Origin: Clostridiales bacterium
Lineage (GTDB): Bacteria > Bacillota > Desulfotomaculia > Desulfotomaculales > VENG01
Assembly: GCA_021736985.1 (NCBI GenBank)
Contig: JAIPEW010000003.1
Coordinates: 62,001 to 126,000 of the forward strand
Direction of reading: 5' to 3'
DNA: 64,000 nt
The notes beneath the pieces are model-generated. The model was given only the letters and a program-made list of their open reading frames with translations. It was not told the DNA's origin and did no database searches. The position numbers and the translations under genes are program-made. This document shows, piece after piece, positions 35,823 to 45,588 of the stretch; position 1 is the first letter of the stretch; every line of letters begins with the position of its first letter.

Positions 35823-38480
35823 TCAGGTGAACTGTATCCCACCGTTTTTAATCCGATCGATAAAATCAGCCACGGTACCGGTAGTTTTCTGCACAGCGTC
35901 GTCAAATAACTTCTGGCCGTCTTCCGCGAAATTTTTGACTTTCCTTGTTTTAAATCTTGTATTCTTTATATAATCCGATAAAAGTATGGATAAACTTTTA
36001 CCGCTCGTGTCATAGATGCCTCTTTTTATTGCTTCAACGAATCCAATTGGGTTATTTTGTTTATCCTCATCGTACCACCAATGATAGACAATTCTATAAA
36101 TTATATAGCAGCTGAGCCATGCCGCCAACTTTTTATATTCCGTCGGCTCAGGTGTTGTAAATGCCCCGTCGCTCTGACCAACCATTTGAATAAATCTCTT
36201 TTCCAGAAACTCCTCGAGCTCTTTCATGCCGATAGAGGGGTTTTCCACATACAGAGCCCAAAAATCAAGGGTAGCATCTTTTGCCTGGGCAACGATAAAG
36301 CCGGTAATAGGACCGCCTACCGAGGACAAAGCAATATCAAAGGCTATGTTACCCATAGCAATTACCAGCTCCGTAGTGGCAATCACCTCATCCCACCAAT
36401 AAGATTCGAGTAAATATTGTTCCTTTTCCTGGAGAATTGCCCTCTGAGCAATCTGCCAGACTGTTTTTCTGAACAGTTTTAAATCTTCTATTCCCAGTTT
36501 TTCTTTAGCTTTTTCCAATTGTTCCAGCTTTTTATCTCTAAATCTTTCCGGTAGATAGGTGTTAATTATATAAATACAATTTTCATATTCTTTCTCAAAG
36601 TCAGCTTCATATTGAAGTATATCGGGAATTAGACTTATATCTGTTTCATTTTTATAATCCTTCCCATTATAGCTGCAGGAAGATATCAGCTTGCCTTCAA
36701 TGGGATCAAGAGCGGGCATGGATATTTCAGCCTTAAATTTATATGAAACTGCGTCTTCTACAATATCGTCCATATTTTCTTCGTAACCCAGTCCAATTAC
36801 CTCAAAGACACCTTCTTCATCACTGCATTCTATTTCAATTTCTTCTGGTACTATAAAATCAAGAGTGCTGCTGCTTTCATTCCAGAGACCAAGTTTAAAG
36901 GCAATTAATGTTTCTGCCATTTCTCCTTCTTCGTTTTTATAGCCTCTTATTTCTTTTGGTTTACCTAAGAAGTCAGGCTGTAAACCTTCATAGCACATAA
37001 CAACATCAAAAACAGTACGAGCATATTCCTTTTCGTTTTCAGCAATAATCTCACATGTATAGCTTTCAAAAAACCTTTCAATAGGTTTTTCTTCTTCCAG
37101 ATCTGTTGCAATAATGATAGGATTGCCTTTTTTGTCTTCACCCAGTTTTATATCAAAAGGCCTTGTTTCCTGTAGTGCTTTAACGGTAACTTCCGCCTCA
37201 TTTAAAAAGTCTTTTAATTCATACGGCATTTCGAAGTTTTTGCCCGAGGCTGCCAGAACATGAAGATGTGCTTCTTCCAGGGAAATATAAGGTTCTCCTA
37301 CCATTTTAAATTTGACATTATTTCGGAAGGTTCCACCTTCACCGCTAAAACTGAAACTAATTATACCTTCTGAAGGCATTGCAGCTTCTCCTGAGGTAAA
37401 TACCTGCACCGAAGCACCCATATAATCACCTGATATTGCTGAAGGCCCTATTTCCATAAAACTGTCTTCAGAGAAAATTTCTATTTGTCCGGTGAGATCC
37501 AACCGCTTGATATCAACCCCTTCGGCATCTGTCTCAACCATCCTCGCATAAACAAATACCGGCTTATCATCGTACTTAATTTTGTCACCAAATTCTTTGT
37601 AGATAATCATTTTATAAGTGCTTTTTCTGCTCCCTGTTTTACCGGAACTATTGCTTCCCGCGGCAGCTCCCGCTGAACCCGCAGCTGCTCCGGCAGCAGC
37701 TGCTGCCATTCCTGCCAGGCCAATAACAATTGCTGCCGGTACAGAAACGGGGGTTTCACCGGGAGTTGCTTTAGCAGCAGTATCTACAACAGCAAGGGTA
37801 TCGTCACCTTTCAGGGTTTGATAAACCTCCGTTATCTCAAACTGCAGCCCCCCTACCCGGGCAAGACTGTCATGATCCGTTAATTCAATTGTGGATTCGG
37901 TACCATCATCAAGTTTCCGGTATATTTCAGGCCATGGAGGTACGCTCGGAGGATTAAAAGCAATATTCCCACCGTCTAAACCTTTCTGTTCACCGGAGGA
38001 GGTTAACATTCCGGTGACAGGCCCCCGGTAAGTACGTCGTTCATATTCATTTCTCACACCGTCGGGATACATATCGAGGAATTTGTCAGGAACTTTGATA
38101 TTTTTTGTTGTTGCCCTTACAAATTCGTATTCTCCTGTAAAGAGCATAGCCCTGGCATCAAAATCCAAAGAAACCTTTAAGGTATATTCCTTTGTTGCCC
38201 CGATTTCTTTGATTCCGGGCCCGTCAACAAATTCAAAGGTTCTGTTTAATTTTTGACCTTCCTTAATTTCAAGGGTTTCCCCGTTCAATAGGCCTCCAAC
38301 CACTTCAGAACCTGTGATTTTGATCAAAAAGTGAGTGGGTCTTTCATAACCCATGCTTTCGGCAGTACGGTCGTAGATTTCATAGTCTGTTTCTTCCCCG
38401 GCATAAACAACAGAGCCCTGCATCAGTAAAATCAAAATCAGGAAGATTAATACCAGAAAACGCTTAGTCTTGACATTCAC
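35823..38480 (-). CDS. Large secreted or membrane-anchored protein of unknown function
   Basis: The 885-residue product starts with a signal peptide (FLVLIFLILILLMQGSVVYA). The first 240 residues are beta-rich. Near 245-275 is a Gly/Ala-rich hydrophobic helix (AAAAAGAAAGSAGAAAG) that may cross the membrane. Two or three Ig-like beta regions follow to about 600. The last 280 residues are helical, with coiled-coil character (KLEQLEKAKEKLGIEDLKLF) and a hydrophobic stretch near 730. No family is recognised. Its start overlaps the stop of the upstream 277-residue membrane protein by four bases, so the pair is translationally coupled. Confidence 0.75.
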   Translation of the reverse strand: MNVKTKRFLVLIFLILILLMQGSVVYAGEETDYEIYDRTAESMGYERPTHFLIKITGSEVVGGLLNGETLEIKEGQKLNRTFEFVDGPGIKEIGATKEYTLKVSLDFDARAMLFTGEYEFVRATTKNIKVPDKFLDMYPDGVRNEYERRTYRGPVTGMLTSSGEQKGLDGGNIAFNPPSVPPWPEIYRKLDDGTESTIELTDHDSLARVGGLQFEITEVYQTLKGDDTLAVVDTAAKATPGETPVSVPAAIVIGLAGMAAAAAGAAAGSAGAAAGSNSSGKTGSRKSTYKMIIYKEFGDKIKYDDKPVFVYARMVETDAEGVDIKRLDLTGQIEIFSEDSFMEIGPSAISGDYMGASVQVFTSGEAAMPSEGIISFSFSGEGGTFRNNVKFKMVGEPYISLEEAHLHVLAASGKNFEMPYELKDFLNEAEVTVKALQETRPFDIKLGEDKKGNPIIIATDLEEEKPIERFFESYTCEIIAENEKEYARTVFDVVMCYEGLQPDFLGKPKEIRGYKNEEGEMAETLIAFKLGLWNESSSTLDFIVPEEIEIECSDEEGVFEVIGLGYEENMDDIVEDAVSYKFKAEISMPALDPIEGKLISSCSYNGKDYKNETDISLIPDILQYEADFEKEYENCIYIINTYLPERFRDKKLEQLEKAKEKLGIEDLKLFRKTVWQIAQRAILQEKEQYLLESYWWDEVIATTELVIAMGNIAFDIALSSVGGPITGFIVAQAKDATLDFWALYVENPSIGMKELEEFLEKRFIQMVGQSDGAFTTPEPTEYKKLAAWLSCYIIYRIVYHWWYDEDKQNNPIGFVEAIKRGIYDTSGKSLSILLSDYIKNTRFKTRKVKNFAEDGQKLFDDAVQKTTGTVADFIDRIKNGGIQFT

Positions 38481-39310
38481 CCTGACACAGCCTCCTTTTT
38501 GTTTTTCAATATAAACCTAATCATAATTGATGCCGCTATGAGGATGATCCCTGTAAGATAGCCGATACAAGCGATATCAGTGGCCGAAAGAGGTATTCCT
38601 AAGGCAAATCCAAGGGCCCAGCCGGCCATTGTATGAGTAATTACTGAAGATTTCGGAATGTGACCTTTGCCGAATTTATGAAAAAAAGACATGATGAAAC
38701 CCCTTAAAAAACCGCCTTTATTGGCTAGAGCCTGAAGAGAAAGAAGAAAAGCCGCAATTCCTACCATGCTGTTTTGTAAGGATGCATTACCTGTTAAAAA
38801 GTTATAGCAAAAAAGAGCCGACCCTGCTCCTAAGAGCAGTAAACTCACTTTTGATTTTTCCTTAACGGTAAATGAGTTATAAATTATTTTTAAGCTGCCT
38901 CGCAGACCTGCAAATGGCTTTGAACCTGAAAAAAGAGGTATTACCGTTGCGGTAACAAAATAGGCAAAGAAACCTTTCCCTATAAGGCCACCGACCATAC
39001 CTAACAATCCGCCACTACTGCCTCCCCGGGCAAAGGTAAGGAAGCCGAGCCAATTCAGGGCGGAAGCCTTTACTCCCAGCACCGGCAAAAGCAGCAGAAT
39101 TAGCCAAAGGATAGAAATTACCAATGCGAGTAGCAGGCGTTTTTTGTCCCTGAAAACTCCCGTAATTCCCTTTGTAACCCTGCTCACACCACCAAGCAAA
39201 TATTGGAATGGACCTGCTCCCATCCCCAACGACATCTCGCCCGGAGCAAGTATTGTCTTAGTAAATGTCATTTCACCGGCTGCAACCGCTGCCGGTGAAA
39301 TGTTACCCAT
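38477..39310 (-). CDS. Multi-pass membrane protein of unknown function
   Basis: The 277-residue protein has a Gly/Ala-rich N-terminus with a repeated AGEM/PGEM motif, then about six hydrophobic segments (near 62-80, 97-120, 148-168, 180-195, 228-262). Upstream of ATG 39310 the frame is open for about 20 more codons (KVVTSAGEL precedes it), and GGAAAGGAGAGGAG lies at the head of that stretch. The true start may therefore be farther up at a rare codon. It is coupled to the 885-residue gene by an ATGA overlap. The two may form an envelope complex. Confidence 0.7.
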   Translation of the reverse strand: MGNISPAAVAAGEMTFTKTILAPGEMSLGMGAGPFQYLLGGVSRVTKGITGVFRDKKRLLLALVISILWLILLLLPVLGVKASALNWLGFLTFARGGSSGGLLGMVGGLIGKGFFAYFVTATVIPLFSGSKPFAGLRGSLKIIYNSFTVKEKSKVSLLLLGAGSALFCYNFLTGNASLQNSMVGIAAFLLSLQALANKGGFLRGFIMSFFHKFGKGHIPKSSVITHTMAGWALGFALGIPLSATDIACIGYLTGIILIAASIMIRFILKNKKEAVSG

Positions 39311-39821
39311 GAGTTCACCTGCACTTGTGACAACTTTCTCCTTTTTTTCATCTTTTATTATTCTGATCTCCTCTCCTTTCCTTCGTATTTAAATAGATCG
39401 ACCTACTTACTTCAATAAAAAGCGCTTGGAATGATTTTCTAACTTAAATCGGGCATTGCAAAAACCTGGCTGATTCGTATGTACCGGGTACCTTCGCCCG
39501 GTGCAAAAACAAATAATAATTGAAACTCTTCATTTTACCCAACTCTTTCATAAAATTCGAAACTATAATCAAAAAACTCCAATTAATTTAGCTATTTGGC
39601 ACGTGCAGACCTATAATTGTGCACATTCGCCTGCTTATGGGGACATGTTAAACATGCATATCACCACCTCTAAATAAATTATAGTTAATTATCTTTAATT
39701 GGAAATACGTTTAAAGGATATGGCAATGACAACTTACCGGCATGAATTGTGCCAAAAAAAGATTTATTTTGTCGGGGGAGTGTAATATAATTACATATAA
39801 TCTCGTAAAGTGGTGGTCTGT
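39311..39821. other. Divergent intergenic region
   Basis: About 500 bases between the membrane-protein operon (-) and the HTH regulator (+). It holds a small hairpin ACCGGG/CCCGGT near 39483-39501 and several near-palindromes, but no gene. Promoters for both directions should be here; I cannot pick -35/-10 pairs with confidence. Confidence 0.5.
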
Positions 39822-41369
39822 TTGAAGTCTTTTAATGAGAAGCTGGACCTGCTGATGAACTTAACAAATACAACCAATAGTATCCTTGCCCGGGCCATTT
39901 CCGTTGATCCTTCTTTCGTTAGCCGCCTGAGGCGGGGTCTGCGCAGTCCCGCAAAAAATGAAAACTACATAAAGCCCATGTCCGACTATATCGCCAGGAA
40001 CTGCACCTCGGCATATCAAAGGGCGGCGCTGAAAGAGGCCATGAAAAGACCGGATGAAGGGCTGCCGTATGATGCGGAGGCATTGAGTGAACTCATCTTA
40101 GAGTGGTTTTCCAGGGAAAGCGGGGAAAGAAAATCAGCGGTGGAAAGCTTTATGAAAGGCCTGTCTAATTTTCAATTTCGAAAAATGCCGGGAAGTGGGG
40201 CCATAGATACAGGGAGTGCCCCGAAAAGCACGCCGGTGAACGGAAGTGTCTTTTACGGCGTAGAGGGAAAACGGTCTGCGGTTATTCATTTTTTGTCCCT
40301 GGTGCTAGGGAAGGAAAGCCCTACAACGCTGCTTTTATTTAGTGATGAAAACATGGAATGGCTCACGGAAAACCGGGAATTTACGGACAAATGGGCATCA
40401 CTATTGTTCCAGGTGCTTATGAAGGGCAATAAAATAAAAATTATCCATACGGTAAGCCGCAGCCTTGATGAAATACTTGCGGCAATTGAAAACTGGCTTC
40501 CAATGTATATGACCGGAAATATAGAGCCGTATTATTACCCCAAAACCCGGGACGGCATATTCAGGCGGACATTATTCATTGCCGCGGGCACTGCCGCGGT
40601 AACTTCTAGCTCTGTAGGCGAGGACGGCGCAAAAAGTGCCGCCAATGTCTTTTTTACCGACAGCCATGCAATTAAGGCGCTTACGGAAGAATATAAAGGG
40701 TATTTCTTCCTCTGCCACCCCCTTATGCGCATATTCACCTCTAAAAACACCATGGATTACCTCGGCGTTTTGTCTGAATTTGAGGAAGAAGAGGGGCACA
40801 GGGTGTTAAAAACAGATATGCTTTCAGCAGTAACAATGCCCCTGGAGGTTGCTGAAAGCATATATTCACGCATGGAGAGCAAACAAAAGGAGGATATTTT
40901 AGCCTATCACCGGAGGAGGGTAAATGCCTTCGAAAATAGCTTGAAAAAATACAATTTTGCGGAGATTGTCAAAACCCCAGATGTAGATACAGTACAATGC
41001 GGCAAAGCAGCGCCGAATTCTATGCATGTGTTAACTGCCGGTAAAGTGTTTTACACAGTAGGCGAGTATAGGAGACACCTGGAAAACATTATCAGGCTTT
41101 TAAAGAGCTATGATAAATACAGCCTGCACCTGGTAACAAACATCGAGCTGGAAGGATGTATGCTTTACTGTAAAGAGGATGTGGGCGTGTTCATTGAAAA
41201 GCAGTCTCTGCCGCCTGTTACGTTTGCCCTGAATGAAAGAAATATGAGCTCTGCCTTTTGGGATTACTTGCGACTGATGCTGAATAAACTGTCAAAAGAC
41301 AGCTTGCAAAGAAAACATACCATAAACACTCTTTATTCAATTAACCAGGCGCTAAAAGCTTTAGAATAA
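39822..41369 (+). CDS. Large transcriptional regulator with N-terminal XRE-like HTH
   Basis: The first 70 residues form a lambda-repressor-like helix-turn-helix: FNEKLDLLMNLTNTTNSILA, then SVDPSFVSRLRRGLRSPAKN. The remaining 450 residues are a mixed alpha/beta region without a domain I recognise, with a hydrophobic patch near 250 (TLFIAAGTAAVTSS). This architecture, about 500 residues with a short HTH, is seen in Clostridia as uncharacterised regulators. TTG 39822 is preferred as start because AAAGTGGTGG lies just upstream. It faces the membrane-protein pair divergently and may control it (inference). Confidence 0.75.
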   Translation: MKSFNEKLDLLMNLTNTTNSILARAISVDPSFVSRLRRGLRSPAKNENYIKPMSDYIARNCTSAYQRAALKEAMKRPDEGLPYDAEALSELILEWFSRESGERKSAVESFMKGLSNFQFRKMPGSGAIDTGSAPKSTPVNGSVFYGVEGKRSAVIHFLSLVLGKESPTTLLLFSDENMEWLTENREFTDKWASLLFQVLMKGNKIKIIHTVSRSLDEILAAIENWLPMYMTGNIEPYYYPKTRDGIFRRTLFIAAGTAAVTSSSVGEDGAKSAANVFFTDSHAIKALTEEYKGYFFLCHPLMRIFTSKNTMDYLGVLSEFEEEEGHRVLKTDMLSAVTMPLEVAESIYSRMESKQKEDILAYHRRRVNAFENSLKKYNFAEIVKTPDVDTVQCGKAAPNSMHVLTAGKVFYTVGEYRRHLENIIRLLKSYDKYSLHLVTNIELEGCMLYCKEDVGVFIEKQSLPPVTFALNERNMSSAFWDYLRLMLNKLSKDSLQRKHTINTLYSINQALKALE

Positions 41370-41417
41370 ACAGCTGTCGGCATAGCACTTAATGTAATAA
41401 ACAAAAGTAAATTTTAA

Positions 41418-41699
41418 AAAGCGGATATATTCTTTATAACTGATGGCCAATCACAGTTGGATACTGAATTTGTTAAACAATTTAATAATACTAAAAAACA
41501 TAAGGGCTTTATGGTATTTACTGTATTAATCAATGCTTTAAAGAGGTCAAGTACTCATGCGGTAGAACAATTCTCCAATGATATTATAATAAGCTTGGAA
41601 ATCGACCAACCCCTGAAGATACTGTTTGTTTTGGAGGCGATACAGCAGACTTTATCCCAGTCCAAACTAACAATCTTTAACAGCGACCATGGCAGATAA
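41418..41699 (+). pseudogene. Fragment of a von Willebrand factor A domain protein
   Basis: The frame has no proper start and opens after a stop codon with ADIFFITDGQSQLDTEFVKQ, then HKGFMVFTVLIN. This is the middle of a VWA domain, with ITDG corresponding to the metal-ion-adhesion region of the later part. Only about 90 residues remain, so this is the C-terminal remnant of a larger gene. Confidence 0.6.
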
Positions 41700-42293
41700 T
41701 TACGAACATCCGCATTAATCGCACCGCCAGAAGTTTATTATCAAAGTTAGCCTGGTACTTGGACTGTGGATATGCCGTTCATATGGACTTGTGGTAGGGC
41801 AATAATAAAAAGGTTTTTTATTCTTCAAGAACATATGTACCAACAAATTCACCAGCCTTTAATACTGCCCACAGGGTCCACAATCACTTGAATAATGCAA
41901 GCGTTATTCACATAACTACAGCCCCGGCAGTAATGATAAAAACATCTTCTTCACCATCATACAAATAATAACAAATCTGGAAATGCAACAAGTAGCTAAA
42001 ACCATCATTGCATACCATAATCTAGGGAAAAAGGAATAGAAGGGGTAGCTTAAATTTTAAAAATTCAAGTTTATGAAGTTTAGGAAAGAATTGGTGCAGT
42101 CTTTTCCAATCTTGTTTTGTAGGCAAGTTTCGGTAGTTTTAAATGCATTATGCCACCTTCCATTCAAAGATATGGTCTTCTGATTTAAAGGGTTCTGTTG
42201 CAGTTGTAGTTGCATTGATTTTAACGAAGAACGTGAGCATTGTAATAGCCACCTAAGTAAGGTTTCATAAAAATACACATATTATGACTTTAA
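41700..42293. other. Degenerate region without an intact gene
   Basis: Several short frames with internal stops look protein-like (for example TNLEMQQVAKTIIAYHNLGK near 41960-42030), suggesting decayed coding sequence after the VWA fragment. A 73-codon - strand frame at 42057-42278 lacks a ribosome site and is not supported. Confidence 0.5.
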
Positions 42294-45200
42294 TTATCTA
42301 TCTCTAGCATCAACTTCGGCCGATACCTCATCTGGAATTTTACCAAGGAAGTAATCCTCTATATATTCCCAAAATGTTTTATTATCGACTTCATTTGTAA
42401 AAAGATAGGTTAACATTGAAACAGACATTTTGTGCCTTTTGTAAACATTGTCCAAAATATAATTCTTATACTTATGGGGCGATTGCAAGCTACGGTCTAT
42501 CTGCAATCTAGAATTGATACGGAGAAAAATCTCCGGATTATCTCCACCTTGGACATTGTATAGAACCAAACCTAATGCTTCCAGAATTCCTAATAAAATA
42601 AATACTTTTTCAATCTTTTCTCGATTTCTCTTAGGTAAGAAAATTTCATAGGAAGTTTGAGTTCCTTTTTCTATACAATTAGTATGATTTAATAACTGTC
42701 GTGTTTCATTACGAATCCAATCGATGAACCCAGCATATCCACTATTTTGAAAGCAATACCTATTTCGCCCTTCATTATATGTGATAAACCGATTATAAAA
42801 ATTAGAGTATTTGCGCATAATTCTATCGTAATTTCTTGCACTATATATTAAAATAGATGCTAGATTTTCAATATAATATTTATCACCACCAATTAATTTC
42901 TGCAGGTTTTCTGCAAAATCTTCAATTGCAAAATACCTTCGGTCTTTGGCATATGATCCAATAATAGTCGCTATATGATCTAATTTTTGATGAAGTTCTG
43001 CAAAGAAATTGTTTTGATCTAATAACTTAAGCGAAACTTGAATTTGTAAAACAGATAGAAGATTGTCAAGGAAATCAAGCCCTAGCTCTTCATCATTGGA
43101 ATGAAATTTAAACTTAAATTGTGGAAATGATAAACTGCGAAAATGTTCTTCCCAAATCCCTTTCATGTCACAAGCATAGATATTTCCAAAAAATTCTTTA
43201 CCACCCTGCTTAGCCATTCTAAAATATTTTTCAAATTTGGGCCATTTCTTAAAATTAAAGTCTTCTTTAATCATAAAATATTCCTTAGCAAAAACACTTC
43301 TTGGTCTTGCAATGATAGGTGAATAGCCGAGTTTAGCCTTAAAATCTTTTTCTATGATAAGTAGTGCGGTTTTTAGCTTATTATCAATATCATCGGTTGA
43401 TTCAATATTCCCTTGCTGAAATATATACCGAAATTCCTCCCCATTAATCAATAAATTACGCATATTTCGACGGTTGTTTTTTGCTTCGAGCAGCTGAAGT
43501 ATTTTATGCATTACTTGAATCAACTGATTCTTACGTAATGTAGAAATTCCATGTAATCTGTTAACATGAATAAAATCTTTTGGTAAAAAATCAAAATAAG
43601 AATAACCCTGTTCTAGTGCTCTTGCGGCGCGCCCTACTTCCTGAACATAATCACACACATTACCTGTTGGCGCAAAATGATACACGTTGGTGATGTCCGG
43701 AATATCAATTCCCATCCCAAAAGCTTTTGTTGCAAGCATAATTAGCGATTCCCCATTTTTAAAACGAAGGTAATTTGCATTTTTAGGTTCCTTTTCCAAG
43801 GATCCATAATATAGAGAAAGATGTTTTATTAAGATGTCACTGCCGTACATGATGACAAATTCTTTAAATTGAAGAATCAGGCTAATTGTTGGAAAGTAAA
43901 CCAATGTTTTTTGTTTTTGTTTAAGGAATTTTTCTAACCGAAAAGTTAAAATTTTAAACTTTTCTTCCAAATACTCATTGAAACGGTCTTTTGTTTGCTC
44001 TTTTTTCTTTAAACGCACTTCGATATCATCACGTTTAACATAACCAAAATAACTGATAGGGTTGATTAAGTTAAGGCTATCTCTTGTCTCTGCATACATG
44101 TCTTCTAGCCCACCATATATTGCTGTGGCAGTAAAAGTTGCAATTGGAAAATGTATTTCATTACGAAGTCTTTGTAGATAATTTCCTAAGTACCAATAAT
44201 CTGAACGGAAGGCTTTCCCCCATGTGGTAACAATGTGAGCTTCATCTATAACGAAAAGTCCTACTTTGCGCTCTCCTATTAATTCTCTAATATCAGCACG
44301 ACTTAATAACGTTTCCGGTGAAATATACAATATGGAGATTTCACCATTTTTGATTTGCTCCATTATATCCATCTTTTGGACAGGTGTAATTTGGGAATTA
44401 ATTGTGGCAGACATATCTACATTCCGATTAACTAACCCTTGTACCTGATCTGTCATAAGACCGATCAAAGGAGAGATAACAATTGTCATAAGATTATATT
44501 TTTCAGCTAAATAAATGGCAGGAATTTGAAACATGAGGGATTTGCCCGCACCGGTGGGTGAAGTCAAGAAAATATCTTTATAAGTTTCCCCAGCATTAGC
44601 CAATTCGGCTTGTTCAACAATGTTGCTGATAATAAGACTTTGCGGTATCTCTATCGTTTCTTTTTTAAAATCAGGATCATGAATATCTTTATACATACGT
44701 AGATTACGAAAACTCTTAAATCCCCAATAGTTGTTTAACAGCCTCAAATATTGCTCTTCATTTACTTCACATGTTTCAGTTATCTTTGTAACAAGAATAA
44801 AATTAAATTTTCTAAACAGATTTTGGAGAATCAATAATCGTTCTCGGTACCTGTAAGGGAAGTTATCTATATCACCAGTATATGAAATTCGTATTTCTTT
44901 TTCTGAAAATTTTTCTGAGAGCAATTTACCCGTTAATTTGAGCAGTTCATCCTCTTCTTCAGAGAGCTCAAGGATAGCGTTATTAAAACCTGATACTTTT
45001 TGTTCTTGAAGTTGAAATGAGGGAATTGGATAGAGTCCCGCAACTTCTTCGATGTCGTCTGTGTAAACTATATAACACTCTGACCCTATAAATTTTAAGT
45101 CTCCGTAATACTTTCGGAATACTTCATATACAGGATCTTCTTCAGACTCAATATCAACAACTTCTTCGTCAAAATATGTTTCTTTAAGTCGGTGGCTTTC

Positions 45201-45584
45201 TGGGATTTCATAGATACATGGGAAGGTTTTGTGAAATATGTTATTTTCCAGGATAGTAGTAGTGAAATAAAGTTTTAAAATGTCTTCACCTAGAATTAGA
45301 TATTCCTCAAAGGTACACCAGAATATATTATCAACCTTTAATCGATCTATTCTTTGAAAAAATTCGGGAAGTAAAGTAGCTTTTGAATTATCTAGTTCTA
45401 TTAGATTCGTGTTTAATGATATATAAAGTAGTTTTTCAAAAGTAATGTTTTCGTAAAAGCTCAGTGTAAATCCTTTAAAAACAATTAGTATTGGCCTATC
45501 ATTTATAGTAATGTTGTCTAAATGGTCTTTAATATGTTTGTGAACCGTCTTGTCCACAGAGTATTGCACTTTAGATCCCTCCAT
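42294..45584 (-). CDS. RecQ-like DEAH-box helicase with long unknown N- and C-terminal regions
   Basis: The 1096-residue protein has a superfamily 2 helicase core from about 335 to 690. Walker A is SPTGAGKSLMFQIPAIYL near 345, followed by ISPLIGLMTDQVQGL, the DEAH box near 448, TATA, and motif VI VGRAARALEQG near 655; the pattern is that of RecQ. The first 320 residues and last 400 match nothing I recognise, and the RQC and HRDC domains of true RecQ are not visible. It starts four bases after a sigma-70-type gene, so they form one operon. Its job is unknown; a defence or DNA-processing role is an inference. The region is strongly AT-rich compared with the flanking core genes. Confidence 0.9.
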   Translation of the reverse strand: MEGSKVQYSVDKTVHKHIKDHLDNITINDRPILIVFKGFTLSFYENITFEKLLYISLNTNLIELDNSKATLLPEFFQRIDRLKVDNIFWCTFEEYLILGEDILKLYFTTTILENNIFHKTFPCIYEIPESHRLKETYFDEEVVDIESEEDPVYEVFRKYYGDLKFIGSECYIVYTDDIEEVAGLYPIPSFQLQEQKVSGFNNAILELSEEEDELLKLTGKLLSEKFSEKEIRISYTGDIDNFPYRYRERLLILQNLFRKFNFILVTKITETCEVNEEQYLRLLNNYWGFKSFRNLRMYKDIHDPDFKKETIEIPQSLIISNIVEQAELANAGETYKDIFLTSPTGAGKSLMFQIPAIYLAEKYNLMTIVISPLIGLMTDQVQGLVNRNVDMSATINSQITPVQKMDIMEQIKNGEISILYISPETLLSRADIRELIGERKVGLFVIDEAHIVTTWGKAFRSDYWYLGNYLQRLRNEIHFPIATFTATAIYGGLEDMYAETRDSLNLINPISYFGYVKRDDIEVRLKKKEQTKDRFNEYLEEKFKILTFRLEKFLKQKQKTLVYFPTISLILQFKEFVIMYGSDILIKHLSLYYGSLEKEPKNANYLRFKNGESLIMLATKAFGMGIDIPDITNVYHFAPTGNVCDYVQEVGRAARALEQGYSYFDFLPKDFIHVNRLHGISTLRKNQLIQVMHKILQLLEAKNNRRNMRNLLINGEEFRYIFQQGNIESTDDIDNKLKTALLIIEKDFKAKLGYSPIIARPRSVFAKEYFMIKEDFNFKKWPKFEKYFRMAKQGGKEFFGNIYACDMKGIWEEHFRSLSFPQFKFKFHSNDEELGLDFLDNLLSVLQIQVSLKLLDQNNFFAELHQKLDHIATIIGSYAKDRRYFAIEDFAENLQKLIGGDKYYIENLASILIYSARNYDRIMRKYSNFYNRFITYNEGRNRYCFQNSGYAGFIDWIRNETRQLLNHTNCIEKGTQTSYEIFLPKRNREKIEKVFILLGILEALGLVLYNVQGGDNPEIFLRINSRLQIDRSLQSPHKYKNYILDNVYKRHKMSVSMLTYLFTNEVDNKTFWEYIEDYFLGKIPDEVSAEVDARDR

Positions 45585-45588
45585 ATTT

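Noticed and set aside
37990-38030. GGTGACAGG motif similar to the 29-bp palindrome
   Set aside because: Only a partial match inside the 885-aa coding region, without the flanking AATAAGTTGG arms.
39772-39790. Possible second attachment site resembling the ssrA 3' end (TCGGGGGAGTGTAA)
   Set aside because: Only a short G-rich match to the ssrA end; too weak to call a direct repeat.
42057-42278. 73-codon - strand frame
   Set aside because: No ribosome site and a composition like random AT-rich sequence; the region looks decayed.
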